A stretch of 64,000 nt of DNA from an uncultured Bacteroides sp. (GTDB lineage: Bacteria; Bacteroidota; Bacteroidia; Bacteroidales; Bacteroidaceae). The notes beneath the pieces were generated by a model. That model saw nothing but the letters and a program-made list of their open reading frames with translations. It made no database searches and had not been told where the DNA came from. The position numbers and the translations under genes were made by a program. The stretch's first letter is position 1. Each line of letters opens with the position of its first letter. Location of the stretch: the NCBI RefSeq assembly GCF_937912035.1, contig NZ_CALDPF010000016.1, positions 1 to 64,000 of the forward strand, given 5' to 3'. Shown here one piece after another: positions 9,616 to 17,984 of the stretch.

Positions 9616-9857
9616 CTAATAAAATTTGGATTTTTTTCTCTTTTTTCAAGCAAAATATCAACACAACCTGCTTTTTAACACTTAAATTGACATTTTTCTT
9701 TTAAAAATGCAATCTAAAATATGTTTTACATCATAAAAACATCATTTTGTAAGCATCACAATCCTTTTGTTACAAATCATAAGTTTATTATAGCCATTGT
9801 TTATGTGTTGACAAATAATATATAACTATATTCACAATTTATAAATTAAAAAGTATT

Positions 9858-11024
9858 ATGGAGAAAATTTATTTTAGGTTAGTGTTTAATAGTGAAAATA
9901 ATCTAAATGCCGATACACTTGGCACGGTCGTAATAGAAGCAAGGCAGTTTTCAGAAAAAGTGTATTTGCCAACAAATGTTTCTCTTAAACCGGAATATTG
10001 GAATTCATATTCTCAAGAGGTAAACTCAACTCACCCAAACCATGAACTTCTGAATAGATATTTACAGGAATGTATCCTCAAACTGGAATGGCAAGAACTT
10101 AAAATGTGGAAAAACGATACTCCAATGACTTTGGAACAATTAACCATGCCAGATAGCTGGTGTAATGAAGCGAAGGAATCTTCATTTTTAAACTTCTGTA
10201 AAGAATATATTCATATTAGTAGAAAAAGGGAAAGTACAAAAAGAAATCTTATGACAACTGTAAAAGTATTGAGTCTATTCAATTATAACACAACATTCAA
10301 CAATATTACGTATGAATATATTATGAATTTTGAAAAATTTCTTTTTGCCAGAAAATACAAGATAAATACTATCATTAAACATATAAAACATCTTAGAAGC
10401 TTTTACAATGAAGCTGTGAACAGAAAACTAATAAATAACTCTGATGACGCATTCAGAAGATACAAAATGCTTAAAGGCGAGTCTCAATATACTTTCTTAT
10501 TACCTGAAGAATTAAACAAATTAGAAAAACTGGTTCTTGCAAAAAAAAATAGAAATATGCAACATACACTGGATGCATTCCTGTTTTGTTGTTATACAGG
10601 TTTAAGATATTCTGATTTTTGTTCATTAACAAAAGATAATCTGATGAATATTGATGATAAGATATGGCTTATGTACAAATCTGTTAAAACTGGAGTTGAG
10701 ACTAGATTGCCATTGTATTTATTATTCAACGGTAAAGCAATTTCTATATTAAATAAGTATAAACACAATATGAATTCTTTTTTCAAAATAAGTTCAAACT
10801 CCAGTATAGATAAGGAACTTAAAAGAATAAAGGCATTGGCTGGTGTAAATACTCACATTTCTTTTCATACAGCAAGGCATACTAATGCAACTTTACTTGT
10901 ATATAAAGGTGTAAATATTACCACGGTACAAAAACTACTAGGACATAAGAATATCCGTACCACACAACATTATGCAGACATACTTCCGCAGGGAATAGTG
11001 AAGGATTTAGAAAAAAATGCCTGA
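9858..11024 (+). CDS. Tyrosine site-specific recombinase of the SusC switch
   Basis: 388 residues. The N-terminal half is a SAM-like core-binding domain, and the C-terminal half has the full catalytic set: R250 (TGLRYSD), H337-x-x-R340 (FHTARH), H363 (LLGHKN) and Y372 (HYAD). The layout is that of Bacteroidetes integrase/invertase proteins of about 400 residues. It lies wholly inside the segment bounded by the 19-bp inverted repeats and is transcribed away from SusC set 1. It most likely inverts its own segment, swapping the shared SusC 5' end between the two flanking transporter sets. No phage or conjugative genes are near, so prophage or ICE integration is unlikely. Confidence 0.9.
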   Translation: MEKIYFRLVFNSENNLNADTLGTVVIEARQFSEKVYLPTNVSLKPEYWNSYSQEVNSTHPNHELLNRYLQECILKLEWQELKMWKNDTPMTLEQLTMPDSWCNEAKESSFLNFCKEYIHISRKRESTKRNLMTTVKVLSLFNYNTTFNNITYEYIMNFEKFLFARKYKINTIIKHIKHLRSFYNEAVNRKLINNSDDAFRRYKMLKGESQYTFLLPEELNKLEKLVLAKKNRNMQHTLDAFLFCCYTGLRYSDFCSLTKDNLMNIDDKIWLMYKSVKTGVETRLPLYLLFNGKAISILNKYKHNMNSFFKISSNSSIDKELKRIKALAGVNTHISFHTARHTNATLLVYKGVNITTVQKLLGHKNIRTTQHYADILPQGIVKDLEKNA

Positions 11025-11089
11025 TTATCTTAACTATATTCTTATTTATATACACTAACATAATTCATTGAGAAACAGATATTATGGAA

Positions 11090-11108
11090 AAGTTCGGCCG
11101 GAACTCTG
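11090..11108 (+). repeat. Inverted repeat R of the SusC switch
   Basis: AAGTTCGGCCGGAACTCTG, identical to the minus strand of 9329-9347. It sits exactly where similarity between the two SusC genes begins. The preceding bases (GATATTATGGA) do not match SusC set 1. Confidence 0.85.
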
Positions 11109-11126
11109 GTAATTTCATTCATAGGA

Positions 11127-14114
11127 ATGAAACCACAGGAGGTTGCTATTAAACCTGTAGTTAAAGTGTCTCTTCATTCTGATGCAGAAATGCTGGATGA
11201 AGTTATGGTCGTTGCTTATGGTACTGCTAAAAAATCATCATTTACGGGATCTGCAAGTGTTGTCTCATCAGAAGAAATTGGCAAAATTCAAAGTTCAAAT
11301 GTTGCTAATGCCTTAAGTGGTAAGGTGTCTGGTGTGCAATTAAATAATGTCTCTGGGCAACCAGGTGCAACTTCTCCAACTATTCGTGTACGTGGTATCA
11401 GTTCTATTAATGCAGGAAACGACCCTTTGATTGTATTAGACGGTGTACCATATGACGGAGATATGAATAATATATCTTCTCAAGATATAGAATCTATGAC
11501 AGTGTTGAAAGATGCCGCTTCAAATGCCTTATATGGTGCAAGAGGTGCTAATGGCGTAATTATCATTACAACTAAGAAGGGAAATTCTGGCAAAGCTAGA
11601 GTTACAGTTGACGCAAAATGGGGATCAAACTCAAGAGGAGTGCAAGATTATAATATAATTAAGAGTCCAGCTCAATATTATGAAATGTATTATGGAGCAT
11701 TGAAGAGCTTTTACGTTAATGCTGAAGGTATGACTCCTAGTCAAGCACATATAGCAACTAATCAAAACATGATTGATCCTAATTCTGCTAATACTTATTC
11801 ATTAGGATATAATGTTTACAATATACCTGAAGGACAATTCTTAATCGGAACAAATGGAAAACTTAATCCTAATGCGACATTAGGAAATATTGTTGAATAT
11901 GGAGGTCAACAGTATTTATTAAGTCCGGATAATTGGTTGGATGAAGTTTACAATCATGGATTAAGACAGGAATATAATGTAAATGTAAGTGCTGGTACAG
12001 ATAAATCTTCATTTTACGCGTCTGTTAGCTATTTAAACAATGAAGGTATTACTGCTAAGTCTGATTACGAACGTCTCAATGGACGATTAAAAGCTGATTA
12101 TCAAGTAAACGATTGGTTGAAAGTGGGGGCTAATTTAGCATATATTCATTTTAACGCCAATTCATTGACTGAAGATGGTTCTTCTAGCTCTTCTGGAAAT
12201 GTTTTTGCTATTGCTACACAAATGGCACCGATTTATCCTATGTATATACGTGATGCTCAGGGAAACATATTATATGATTCTAATGGCTTTAAGCGTTATG
12301 ATTATGGTGATGGTTATTATGCAGAAGGAAATAATACATATTTAGAACGCCCTTATATGTCTGGCGCTAATGCATACGCTTCAAACATACTAGATGAGAA
12401 TAATTCTGAAGGTAATGGAATGAATGCTTCTGGGTTCGTTGATATACGTTTCCTTAAAGATTTTAAATTCACATGGAATAGCAGTGTATTTCTTGATGAA
12501 ACACGTCAAACATCATATACAAATCCATATTATGGCCAGTATGCTAGCCAGAATGGTATAGTAAATAAATCTCATACACGCAGTCTGGCATTCAATCACC
12601 AACAGATATTGAATTGGAAACGTTCATTTGAAAATCATAATTTGGATGTCATGATCGGACATGAAGCTTATAAATATAAATATTATTATTTGTATGCAAG
12701 TAAATCAAATATGTTCGATCCTACCAATCATGAACTTGCTGGTGCTATTACTGATGGAAGTAGTAATTCCTACACAACAGACTATAATACAGAAGGATAT
12801 TTTGGCCGTATCCAATATGATTACGCTGAGAAATATTTCTTGTCTGGATCATACCGTCGCGATGCTTCAAGTAGATTTCATCCTGATAATAGATGGGGTA
12901 ATTTCTGGTCTGCAGGAGCTGCTTGGATTGTATCGAAAGAAGATTTCTTTAATGTAGATTGGATTAATTTGTTGAAAGTTAAAGCATCATACGGTTCACA
13001 AGGAAATGATAATATAGGTAATTATCGTTATGTAAATACATATACAATTGTAAATTCAGGAGGTGAACCAGCTGCAGTTCCTGAGACAATGGGTAATAAA
13101 GATATAACATGGGAAACAAATGGAAACTTTAATGCAGGAATCGAATTTGAATTGTTCAATTCAAGATTTAATGGTAGTATAGAATATTTTTTACGTCAAA
13201 CAACTGACATGCTATTCAGCTTCCCATTAGCTCCATCTTTTGGATATAGTTCTTATTACGCAAATGTTGGTGATATGCGTAACCAGGGAGTTGAAATAGA
13301 ATTAACAGGAACTCCTATAAAAACAAAAGATATAACTTGGGATATTCGTTTGAATCTGACACATTATAAAAATAAAATAATTTACCTTCCAGAAGAACGT
13401 AAAAGTATGAGTTTAGGTGAACATAAAGGATTTAGCAGTGGCGATAAATTCTTTGGTGAAGGTCTTCCTCTATACACCTATAGAATGAAACAGTATGCTG
13501 GAGTTAATGAAAATGGTGAGGCTCTATATTACATGGATCAAAAGGACTCTGAAGGTAATGTAACACGTGTAAAGACAACTAATTATTCATCAGCAACATT
13601 CTATGATTGCGGAACTGCATTGCCAGATGCATATGGTGGTTTTGGTACAACATTTAGCTACAAAGGATTTGACTTCTCGGCAGACTTTAATTACCAAATA
13701 GGAGGGCAAGTTTATGATAGTGATTACGCTTCAATGATGTCTTCTCCTGGAACAAGTTCAAAAGGTAGTAATTTCCATGCTGATTTACTAAATTCTTGGA
13801 CTCCTGAGAATCCAAACAGTAATATTCCTCGCCTGCAATTTGATGATCAGTTTACAGCTTCATCATCTGATAGATTCTTAACTAATGCTTCTTACCTGAG
13901 CTTACAAAACGTAACATTTGGATATACATTACCTGCAAGTGTAACTCGTAAAGCTGGAATAGAAAAAATTCGCTTATATTTCGCTGGTGAGAATTTATGG
14001 TTATGGTCGAAACGTCAGGGACTCGATCCTAGACAAAGTATATCTGGTAATGTAACATCTTCATATTATGCACCTATGCGTACTATCTCAGGAGGTATTA
14101 CATTAACATTCTAA
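11127..14114 (+). CDS. SusC/RagA transporter, set 2: 5'-truncated silent copy
   Basis: The frame is open from 11064, but the first ATG is at 11127, so 995 residues can be read. It has the TonB box region (DEVMVVAYGT), the plug motif KDAASNALYGARGANGVIIITTKKG and a complete barrel ending SGGITLTF. It has no signal peptide and no CarboxypepD-like domain, and I see no promoter. As it stands it could not be exported. Upstream in frame, 11091-11126 encodes SSAGTLVISFIG, the exact continuation of the N-terminal part of SusC set 1. Inversion of 9329-11108 would restore a full-length gene. I annotate it as an OFF-state cassette, not a decayed pseudogene, because the remaining frame is undamaged. Confidence 0.88.
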   Translation: MKPQEVAIKPVVKVSLHSDAEMLDEVMVVAYGTAKKSSFTGSASVVSSEEIGKIQSSNVANALSGKVSGVQLNNVSGQPGATSPTIRVRGISSINAGNDPLIVLDGVPYDGDMNNISSQDIESMTVLKDAASNALYGARGANGVIIITTKKGNSGKARVTVDAKWGSNSRGVQDYNIIKSPAQYYEMYYGALKSFYVNAEGMTPSQAHIATNQNMIDPNSANTYSLGYNVYNIPEGQFLIGTNGKLNPNATLGNIVEYGGQQYLLSPDNWLDEVYNHGLRQEYNVNVSAGTDKSSFYASVSYLNNEGITAKSDYERLNGRLKADYQVNDWLKVGANLAYIHFNANSLTEDGSSSSSGNVFAIATQMAPIYPMYIRDAQGNILYDSNGFKRYDYGDGYYAEGNNTYLERPYMSGANAYASNILDENNSEGNGMNASGFVDIRFLKDFKFTWNSSVFLDETRQTSYTNPYYGQYASQNGIVNKSHTRSLAFNHQQILNWKRSFENHNLDVMIGHEAYKYKYYYLYASKSNMFDPTNHELAGAITDGSSNSYTTDYNTEGYFGRIQYDYAEKYFLSGSYRRDASSRFHPDNRWGNFWSAGAAWIVSKEDFFNVDWINLLKVKASYGSQGNDNIGNYRYVNTYTIVNSGGEPAAVPETMGNKDITWETNGNFNAGIEFELFNSRFNGSIEYFLRQTTDMLFSFPLAPSFGYSSYYANVGDMRNQGVEIELTGTPIKTKDITWDIRLNLTHYKNKIIYLPEERKSMSLGEHKGFSSGDKFFGEGLPLYTYRMKQYAGVNENGEALYYMDQKDSEGNVTRVKTTNYSSATFYDCGTALPDAYGGFGTTFSYKGFDFSADFNYQIGGQVYDSDYASMMSSPGTSSKGSNFHADLLNSWTPENPNSNIPRLQFDDQFTASSSDRFLTNASYLSLQNVTFGYTLPASVTRKAGIEKIRLYFAGENLWLWSKRQGLDPRQSISGNVTSSYYAPMRTISGGITLTF

Positions 14115-14145
14115 ACTTATAACTTAGATAAAAAGATTATCAAAT

Positions 14146-15786
14146 ATGAAAAATATAATAAAACTTTTAACAGGCTTTTGTATCTCTTCATCACTTGTAA
14201 TGAGTAGCTGTATAGAAGAGACATTTCCTACTAATGGAGCTACAGAAGACCAAATTATTTCATCGGATCAATCTGCCTCAGCTATGCTTTGGGGTATGCA
14301 CGCAATGCTAAATACTCCTGTATTTACAGTTGGAGATTATCATTTTGATTGGGGATATGGGGCAATGATGCATATTCGTGATATACAGACAAATGATATG
14401 CCAATTTACGCAAGTAATTACGATCAGTTTCAGGCATGGGAGCGTAATATTTCTATGGGAGAGGATTATTTATACAATCAAATTGTCTGGAATTTTTATT
14501 GGAGATGTGTATTATCTGCAAATAAATTATTAGCAGCATTTCCTATTGATAAGGCTACAGAAATACAAAAGGGATATATTGGTGCTGCATATGCTTATAG
14601 AGCAATGCTTTATCTAGATTTAGCCCGCATGTATGAATATCTGCCAACAGATGGTACTAAAATGCCAAACCTAGCAGGTAATGACGTAACAGGACTTACA
14701 GTTCCTATTGTAACAGAAACTACAACAGAAGAGCAAGCAAAGAATAATCCACGTGTAACACGTGAGAAAATGGCAGAATTTATATTGTCAGATTTACAAG
14801 CTGCAGAAAAATATATTGTCAATCTAACAGAAAGTTCTCATGTATTGCCTCATTTAGATGCTGTTTATGGGTTAATGGCAAGATATTATATGTGGTTAGC
14901 TGAGGATGCTAATGGTAATTCCGATATTGAAGCATATAAGAATGCCCAAAAATATGCGAGGTTAGCTATTACAGAATCTAATTTAGCACCAATGACACAA
15001 GAGGAATGCTTAAGTACATCTAAAGGATTTAATAATATAAATTGTTGGATGTGGGGAGCGCAATTAGTTAAAGAAAATGATCTTGTTCAAACAGGTATAA
15101 TCAATTGGACCTCATGGAAATCAAATGAGACATCATTTGGTTATGCTGGTGCATACGGAGCACAAGCTATGATAGATGCCAGTATGTATAATCGCATAGA
15201 TGATAATGACTTCAGAAAACGCCTTTGGAAAGCTCCAAATGGTTCACCACTAAGTGATAAAAATGAATACGTCAGCTCTGCTTATATGGATTTTTCATCT
15301 ACAGTAAAAGAATATGGTAGTTTAAAATTCCGTCCAGGTGAAGGAAACGCAGACGATGTAAACCTTACTGCTGCTACTGCATACCCATTAATGCGTGTAG
15401 AGGAAATGTACTTTATTGAGGCGGAAGCTGCTGAACATGTTGCACCAGGTACTGGTAAAACACTTCTTGAAAGTTTTATGAATAATTATCGTATAGCAGA
15501 CGATGTTGCTGAATATACTTATTCATGTACAAATTCAAATGTAATTGATGAAATAGTATTCCAGAAACGAGTTGAACTTTGGGGCGAAGGATTGACATTC
15601 TTTGACGTTAAACGCTTAGATATGTCTGTTACACGTGATTATCAAGGATCAAATTGGAAATCATTAACTAATTTCAATACTTCACGAAGACCTGCATGGA
15701 TGAATTACTGTATAGTAGCTACAGAAAAAAACAGTAATTCTGCATTAGTAGGTTATGAAAATCCTGATCCTAGTCAAGCTTACTAA
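14146..15786 (+). CDS. SusD/RagB-family lipoprotein, set 2
   Basis: 546 residues with a lipoprotein signal (MSSC, Cys22). SusD-type features are AYAYRAMLYLDLARMYEYL in the N-terminal helical part, the late segment EIVFQKRVELWGEGLTFFDVKRLDM and the acidic/aromatic EEMYFIEAEAAEH. It starts 31 bases after the truncated SusC and should be co-transcribed with it, so it is probably expressed only after inversion. Its sequence is quite different from SusD set 1, which implies that the switch changes ligand range as well as surface antigen. Confidence 0.92.
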   Translation: MKNIIKLLTGFCISSSLVMSSCIEETFPTNGATEDQIISSDQSASAMLWGMHAMLNTPVFTVGDYHFDWGYGAMMHIRDIQTNDMPIYASNYDQFQAWERNISMGEDYLYNQIVWNFYWRCVLSANKLLAAFPIDKATEIQKGYIGAAYAYRAMLYLDLARMYEYLPTDGTKMPNLAGNDVTGLTVPIVTETTTEEQAKNNPRVTREKMAEFILSDLQAAEKYIVNLTESSHVLPHLDAVYGLMARYYMWLAEDANGNSDIEAYKNAQKYARLAITESNLAPMTQEECLSTSKGFNNINCWMWGAQLVKENDLVQTGIINWTSWKSNETSFGYAGAYGAQAMIDASMYNRIDDNDFRKRLWKAPNGSPLSDKNEYVSSAYMDFSSTVKEYGSLKFRPGEGNADDVNLTAATAYPLMRVEEMYFIEAEAAEHVAPGTGKTLLESFMNNYRIADDVAEYTYSCTNSNVIDEIVFQKRVELWGEGLTFFDVKRLDMSVTRDYQGSNWKSLTNFNTSRRPAWMNYCIVATEKNSNSALVGYENPDPSQAY

Positions 15787-15817
15787 TATAAATGTAATAT
15801 ATTAAAAAGAAATATTT

Positions 15818-16606
15818 ATGAGAAAATTATATAAATATGGTTACGCGGCTTTGTTAATGGTACTTGTGTTTGGCTCTGTTTCTTGTACTAAAGATTGTGA
15901 ATATACACCAGCTCAAGTAATAAGCAAAGATTGTGTAAAAGCTTCATTTCTAGAGAGTGAAGATGGCTTCTTTAAGGAATTGACACCTGATGAAGAGAAG
16001 AAAATTACTTTAACTGTTACACGAGAGATAACAGAAGGCGAGTGCACTGTTGGTCTAAATATAATAGATAATAAGACTGGTATTTTCAATGTACCGGAAT
16101 ATGTGAGTTTTGCTGATGGTGAATCATCTAAAACTTTTGACATTACATTTCCGGATGCAGAAGTTGGAGTTCTATACAACCTAACAATAGAACTGGATAA
16201 TCACTCTATAGATCCATATATTGAATCTACCATTTCAACTCTAGTAGGTAGTGTCCAAATTGTTCAGTGGAATCCTATAGGTGAAAGTCAAATGATAAGT
16301 CAATTCTTTGAACAAACAATTACATGTGAAACAATGAAAGCATCACATGCAAATTGGTATAAATTTGTTTCATTAACAGAAGAAGGTAAAGACTTGGTTA
16401 TTAAAGTAAATGAAAATAATGAAGTAGTAGTAGAAGACCAGCAAATAGGTACCCATGCCAGTTATGGCCCTATCTACGTTAACAATAGCCAATATGGTGG
16501 AGAATATAATCCTGAGACTAACACTATAGTTGCAAATTTGTACTATTATGTGTCTGCAGGGTATTTTGGTACTTATTCTGAAACTTTTAAACTTCCTTCA
16601 GAATAA
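15818..16606 (+). CDS. Surface lipoprotein of SusC/D set 2 (third gene)
   Basis: 262 residues with a lipoprotein signal (SVSC, Cys23) and a Calx-beta-like N-terminal part (ITLTVTREITEGECTVGLNI, FADGESSKTFDITF). The C-terminal beta domain ends SETFKLPSE. It is a paralogue of the lipoprotein at 4024, in length, domain order and C-terminal end (ETLELPAE there). Together they make the two flanking sets mirror images: SusC, SusD, lipoprotein on each side. Role unknown; probably ligand binding or stabilising the SusCD complex. A terminator follows. Confidence 0.75.
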   Translation: MRKLYKYGYAALLMVLVFGSVSCTKDCEYTPAQVISKDCVKASFLESEDGFFKELTPDEEKKITLTVTREITEGECTVGLNIIDNKTGIFNVPEYVSFADGESSKTFDITFPDAEVGVLYNLTIELDNHSIDPYIESTISTLVGSVQIVQWNPIGESQMISQFFEQTITCETMKASHANWYKFVSLTEEGKDLVIKVNENNEVVVEDQQIGTHASYGPIYVNNSQYGGEYNPETNTIVANLYYYVSAGYFGTYSETFKLPSE

Positions 16607-16630
16607 ATTTTATTAAAATCTCATACAAAG

Positions 16631-16666
16631 TAGAGGGTGTGTCTTTGGCACACCCTCTACTCTTTT
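16631..16666 (+). terminator. Terminator after SusC/D set 2
   Basis: An 11-bp perfect inverted repeat (16631-16641 with 16649-16659) has a 7-base loop and is followed by CTCTTTT. Confidence 0.85.
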
Positions 16667-16690
16667 CAGATCACCTTGAAATTTGAGTTA

Positions 16691-17194
16691 TTAAATACTC
16701 TTTTCATCAGGATTAAATTCCAAGTAGAAATTCTTTCTTTTCTTTTCAATATCTTTTAATTCTTGATACATGAACTTGCAAGCATAATCATAAAGTGGAA
16801 TAGCCGTAACATATTCATTAGAATTCTTAAAACCTAAATTGGATTTAGTCTCTTTGTCTTCTTCAGTAGAAGACGGATCTTTTTCTAGCTCTACGAGAAA
16901 ATGGAAAAGAGAATTTATTTTGCGTAGTTTATCTTCTTCACCAAACAAATCATATAGGATTCCATATTTTATAGAAAAATAAAAAAGAATATTCTCTTTT
17001 TTGTCTTTAATGAGATAATAAGCAATATTTTCAGCCACGTCCTCTTCATAGGCTTCGTTCTTTAGGGTGTGTTCCAAACTTCCGTTTCTTACATTACAAA
17101 AAGCCTTGACCAACCTAAGATTCTTATCGTTAGAAGACAGGCGTTCGCAAACAAGGGAATTTAGTATTTACTTTTGCTCTTCAGTTATTTGCAT
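16691..17194 (-). pseudogene. Partner gene of the Panacea antitoxin, interrupted by an in-frame stop
   Basis: The natural start is ATG at 17194-17192, overlapping the end of the Panacea gene by 14 bases as in many toxin-antitoxin pairs. It reads MQITEEQK, then a TAA stop at 17170-17168. The same frame continues without a break (ILNSLVCERLSSNDKNLRLV...) to 16691. The remainder could start only at a TTG (17113), giving 140 residues. It resembles, from memory, a Bacteroides family annotated as N-acetyltransferase (NEAYEED, then AYYLIKD and NILFYFS), so a GNAT-like toxin is possible. The C-terminal part looks short for that family, so it may also be truncated. Function is uncertain. Confidence 0.6.
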
Positions 17195-17678
17195 GATTGT
17201 TTGTTTTTGTCATCAAGGAATTTGCCTTTTCATATATAAAACGTCTAATTTTTATCCCTTCGGCATCTTCTCTGATATCATCTGTAATGATAAGCGCATG
17301 TTGATTTTCTATTGTAACCTTCTGTCTTGCTTTTTGCCAAGAGTATTCTCCGTGTGTAATACTACTTAAACTCCAAGAATCCTTTTGTGCATATGTTTCA
17401 AACACCATGTCAAATACAGACTTATAAATTTCTATTATTTCAGGTAACAATTCTTCATGTAATGCATTATCCCGATATTTCTGCCTTACAGGAACCATTG
17501 CAGGACCATATTTCCAGGCTTCAAAACAATCCTTAAATAAAGGTTCTCCTGTTTGGATAATAGATTCTCGCTGAGTAAAATAAAGTAACTTATGCAACTT
17601 CTTTTCATCAATCTCTCTACCAAACTGTTGCCGATAACGTCGGCAGATATAGGATGCTATTTTTACGACATCTGTCAT
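17181..17678 (-). CDS. Panacea-domain (SocA/DUF4065-like) antitoxin
   Basis: 165 residues. The opening DVVKIASYICRRY, then KKLHKLLYFTQRE, then FEAWKYGPAMVPVRQKY is the pattern of Panacea/SocA-like proteins (LxKLLYf.q.......l....eaW.yGPv.......f). Panacea proteins act as neutralising antitoxins for many unrelated toxins. Here the downstream gene overlaps it by 14 bases and is broken by a nonsense codon, so the pair may be an antitoxin left after toxin loss. It is divergent from the ATPase gene at 17985. Confidence 0.82.
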   Translation of the reverse strand: MTDVVKIASYICRRYRQQFGREIDEKKLHKLLYFTQRESIIQTGEPLFKDCFEAWKYGPAMVPVRQKYRDNALHEELLPEIIEIYKSVFDMVFETYAQKDSWSLSSITHGEYSWQKARQKVTIENQHALIITDDIREDAEGIKIRRFIYEKANSLMTKTNNHANN

Positions 17679-17818
17679 AATATACTGATTTTCTTTATGA
17701 ACAATGATAATAATTTCCGTAAAACTGACAAATGAATTATATTTATTTGTTTTGCGACATTACAATTTCATGATGTTTATCTGTAATTACTGTTTTATGC
17801 ATTCATAAGAAAATTCAA

Positions 17819-17844
17819 TTCAATAACCAAATACGGTTATTGAA
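17819..17844. promoter_or_regulatory. 10-bp inverted repeat between Panacea and ATPase genes
   Basis: TTCAATAACC (17819-17828) and GGTTATTGAA (17835-17844) form a perfect palindrome with a 6-base spacer, about 140 bases upstream of the Panacea start. It may be an operator for the toxin-antitoxin pair or simply a hairpin. It lies in the 306-bp divergent gap 17679-17984, which otherwise holds the ATPase promoter and a leader stem-loop. Confidence 0.45.
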
Positions 17845-17889
17845 AAGTATGATCCTTGGTTGTTTCGTTTATGAAACTTCCACCTCTAT

Positions 17890-17920
17890 TTTGATTTTCA
17901 GTGTGTTTGCTTTATCTTTG
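17890..17920 (+). promoter_or_regulatory. Promoter of the AAA/DUF234 ATPase
   Basis: TTTG at 17890-17893, a 19-bp spacer, then TATCTTTG at 17913-17920. This is a full match to the Bacteroidetes -33/-7 consensus. The start of transcription would fall near 17927. Confidence 0.75.
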
Positions 17921-17926
17921 CAGTAG

Positions 17927-17957
17927 CGAAACGGTCATTTCCGAAATGAGTGTTTCG
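17927..17957 (+). promoter_or_regulatory. Stem-loop at the 5' end of the ATPase mRNA
   Basis: CGAAAC (17927-17932) pairs with GTTTCG (17952-17957), and TCATTT (17935-17940) pairs with AAATGA (17944-17949), around a CCG loop. The hairpin begins at about the predicted transcription start, so it may protect the mRNA 5' end or be a protein-binding operator. Confidence 0.45.
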
Positions 17958-17984
17958 GGAATAAACAAAGAAAGGACTAATGAT

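Larger units (their letters stand above)
9329..11108. mobile_element. Probable invertible DNA segment (SusC phase switch, about 1.76 kb)
   Basis: The segment is bounded by the 19-bp inverted repeats. It carries the susC promoter, the signal peptide and CarboxypepD-like coding region of SusC set 1, and a complete tyrosine recombinase gene. Inversion through the repeats would join that 5' end in frame to SusC set 2 (reading ...PSSAGTLVISFIGMKPQEV) and disconnect set 1. The reading frames agree: AGT TCG GCC GGA is in phase in both copies. This matches the known principle of SusC/RagA 5'-end switching in Bacteroides. That this particular segment inverts is inference from one orientation. Confidence 0.82.

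Noticed and set aside
9858..11024. Integrase of a prophage or conjugative element
   Set aside because: No other phage or transfer genes are near, and the gene sits inside a repeat-bounded SusC switch.
11084..11152. Short ORF starting ATGGAAAAG just before the truncated SusC
   Set aside because: It is 22 codons in a different frame from SusC and arises where the non-coding side of the invertible segment meets the repeat. It does not provide a start for SusC.
11127..14114. SusC set 2 as an ordinary decayed pseudogene
   Set aside because: The rest of the frame is intact over 995 codons, and the missing 5' end exists next door on an invertible segment in the right phase.
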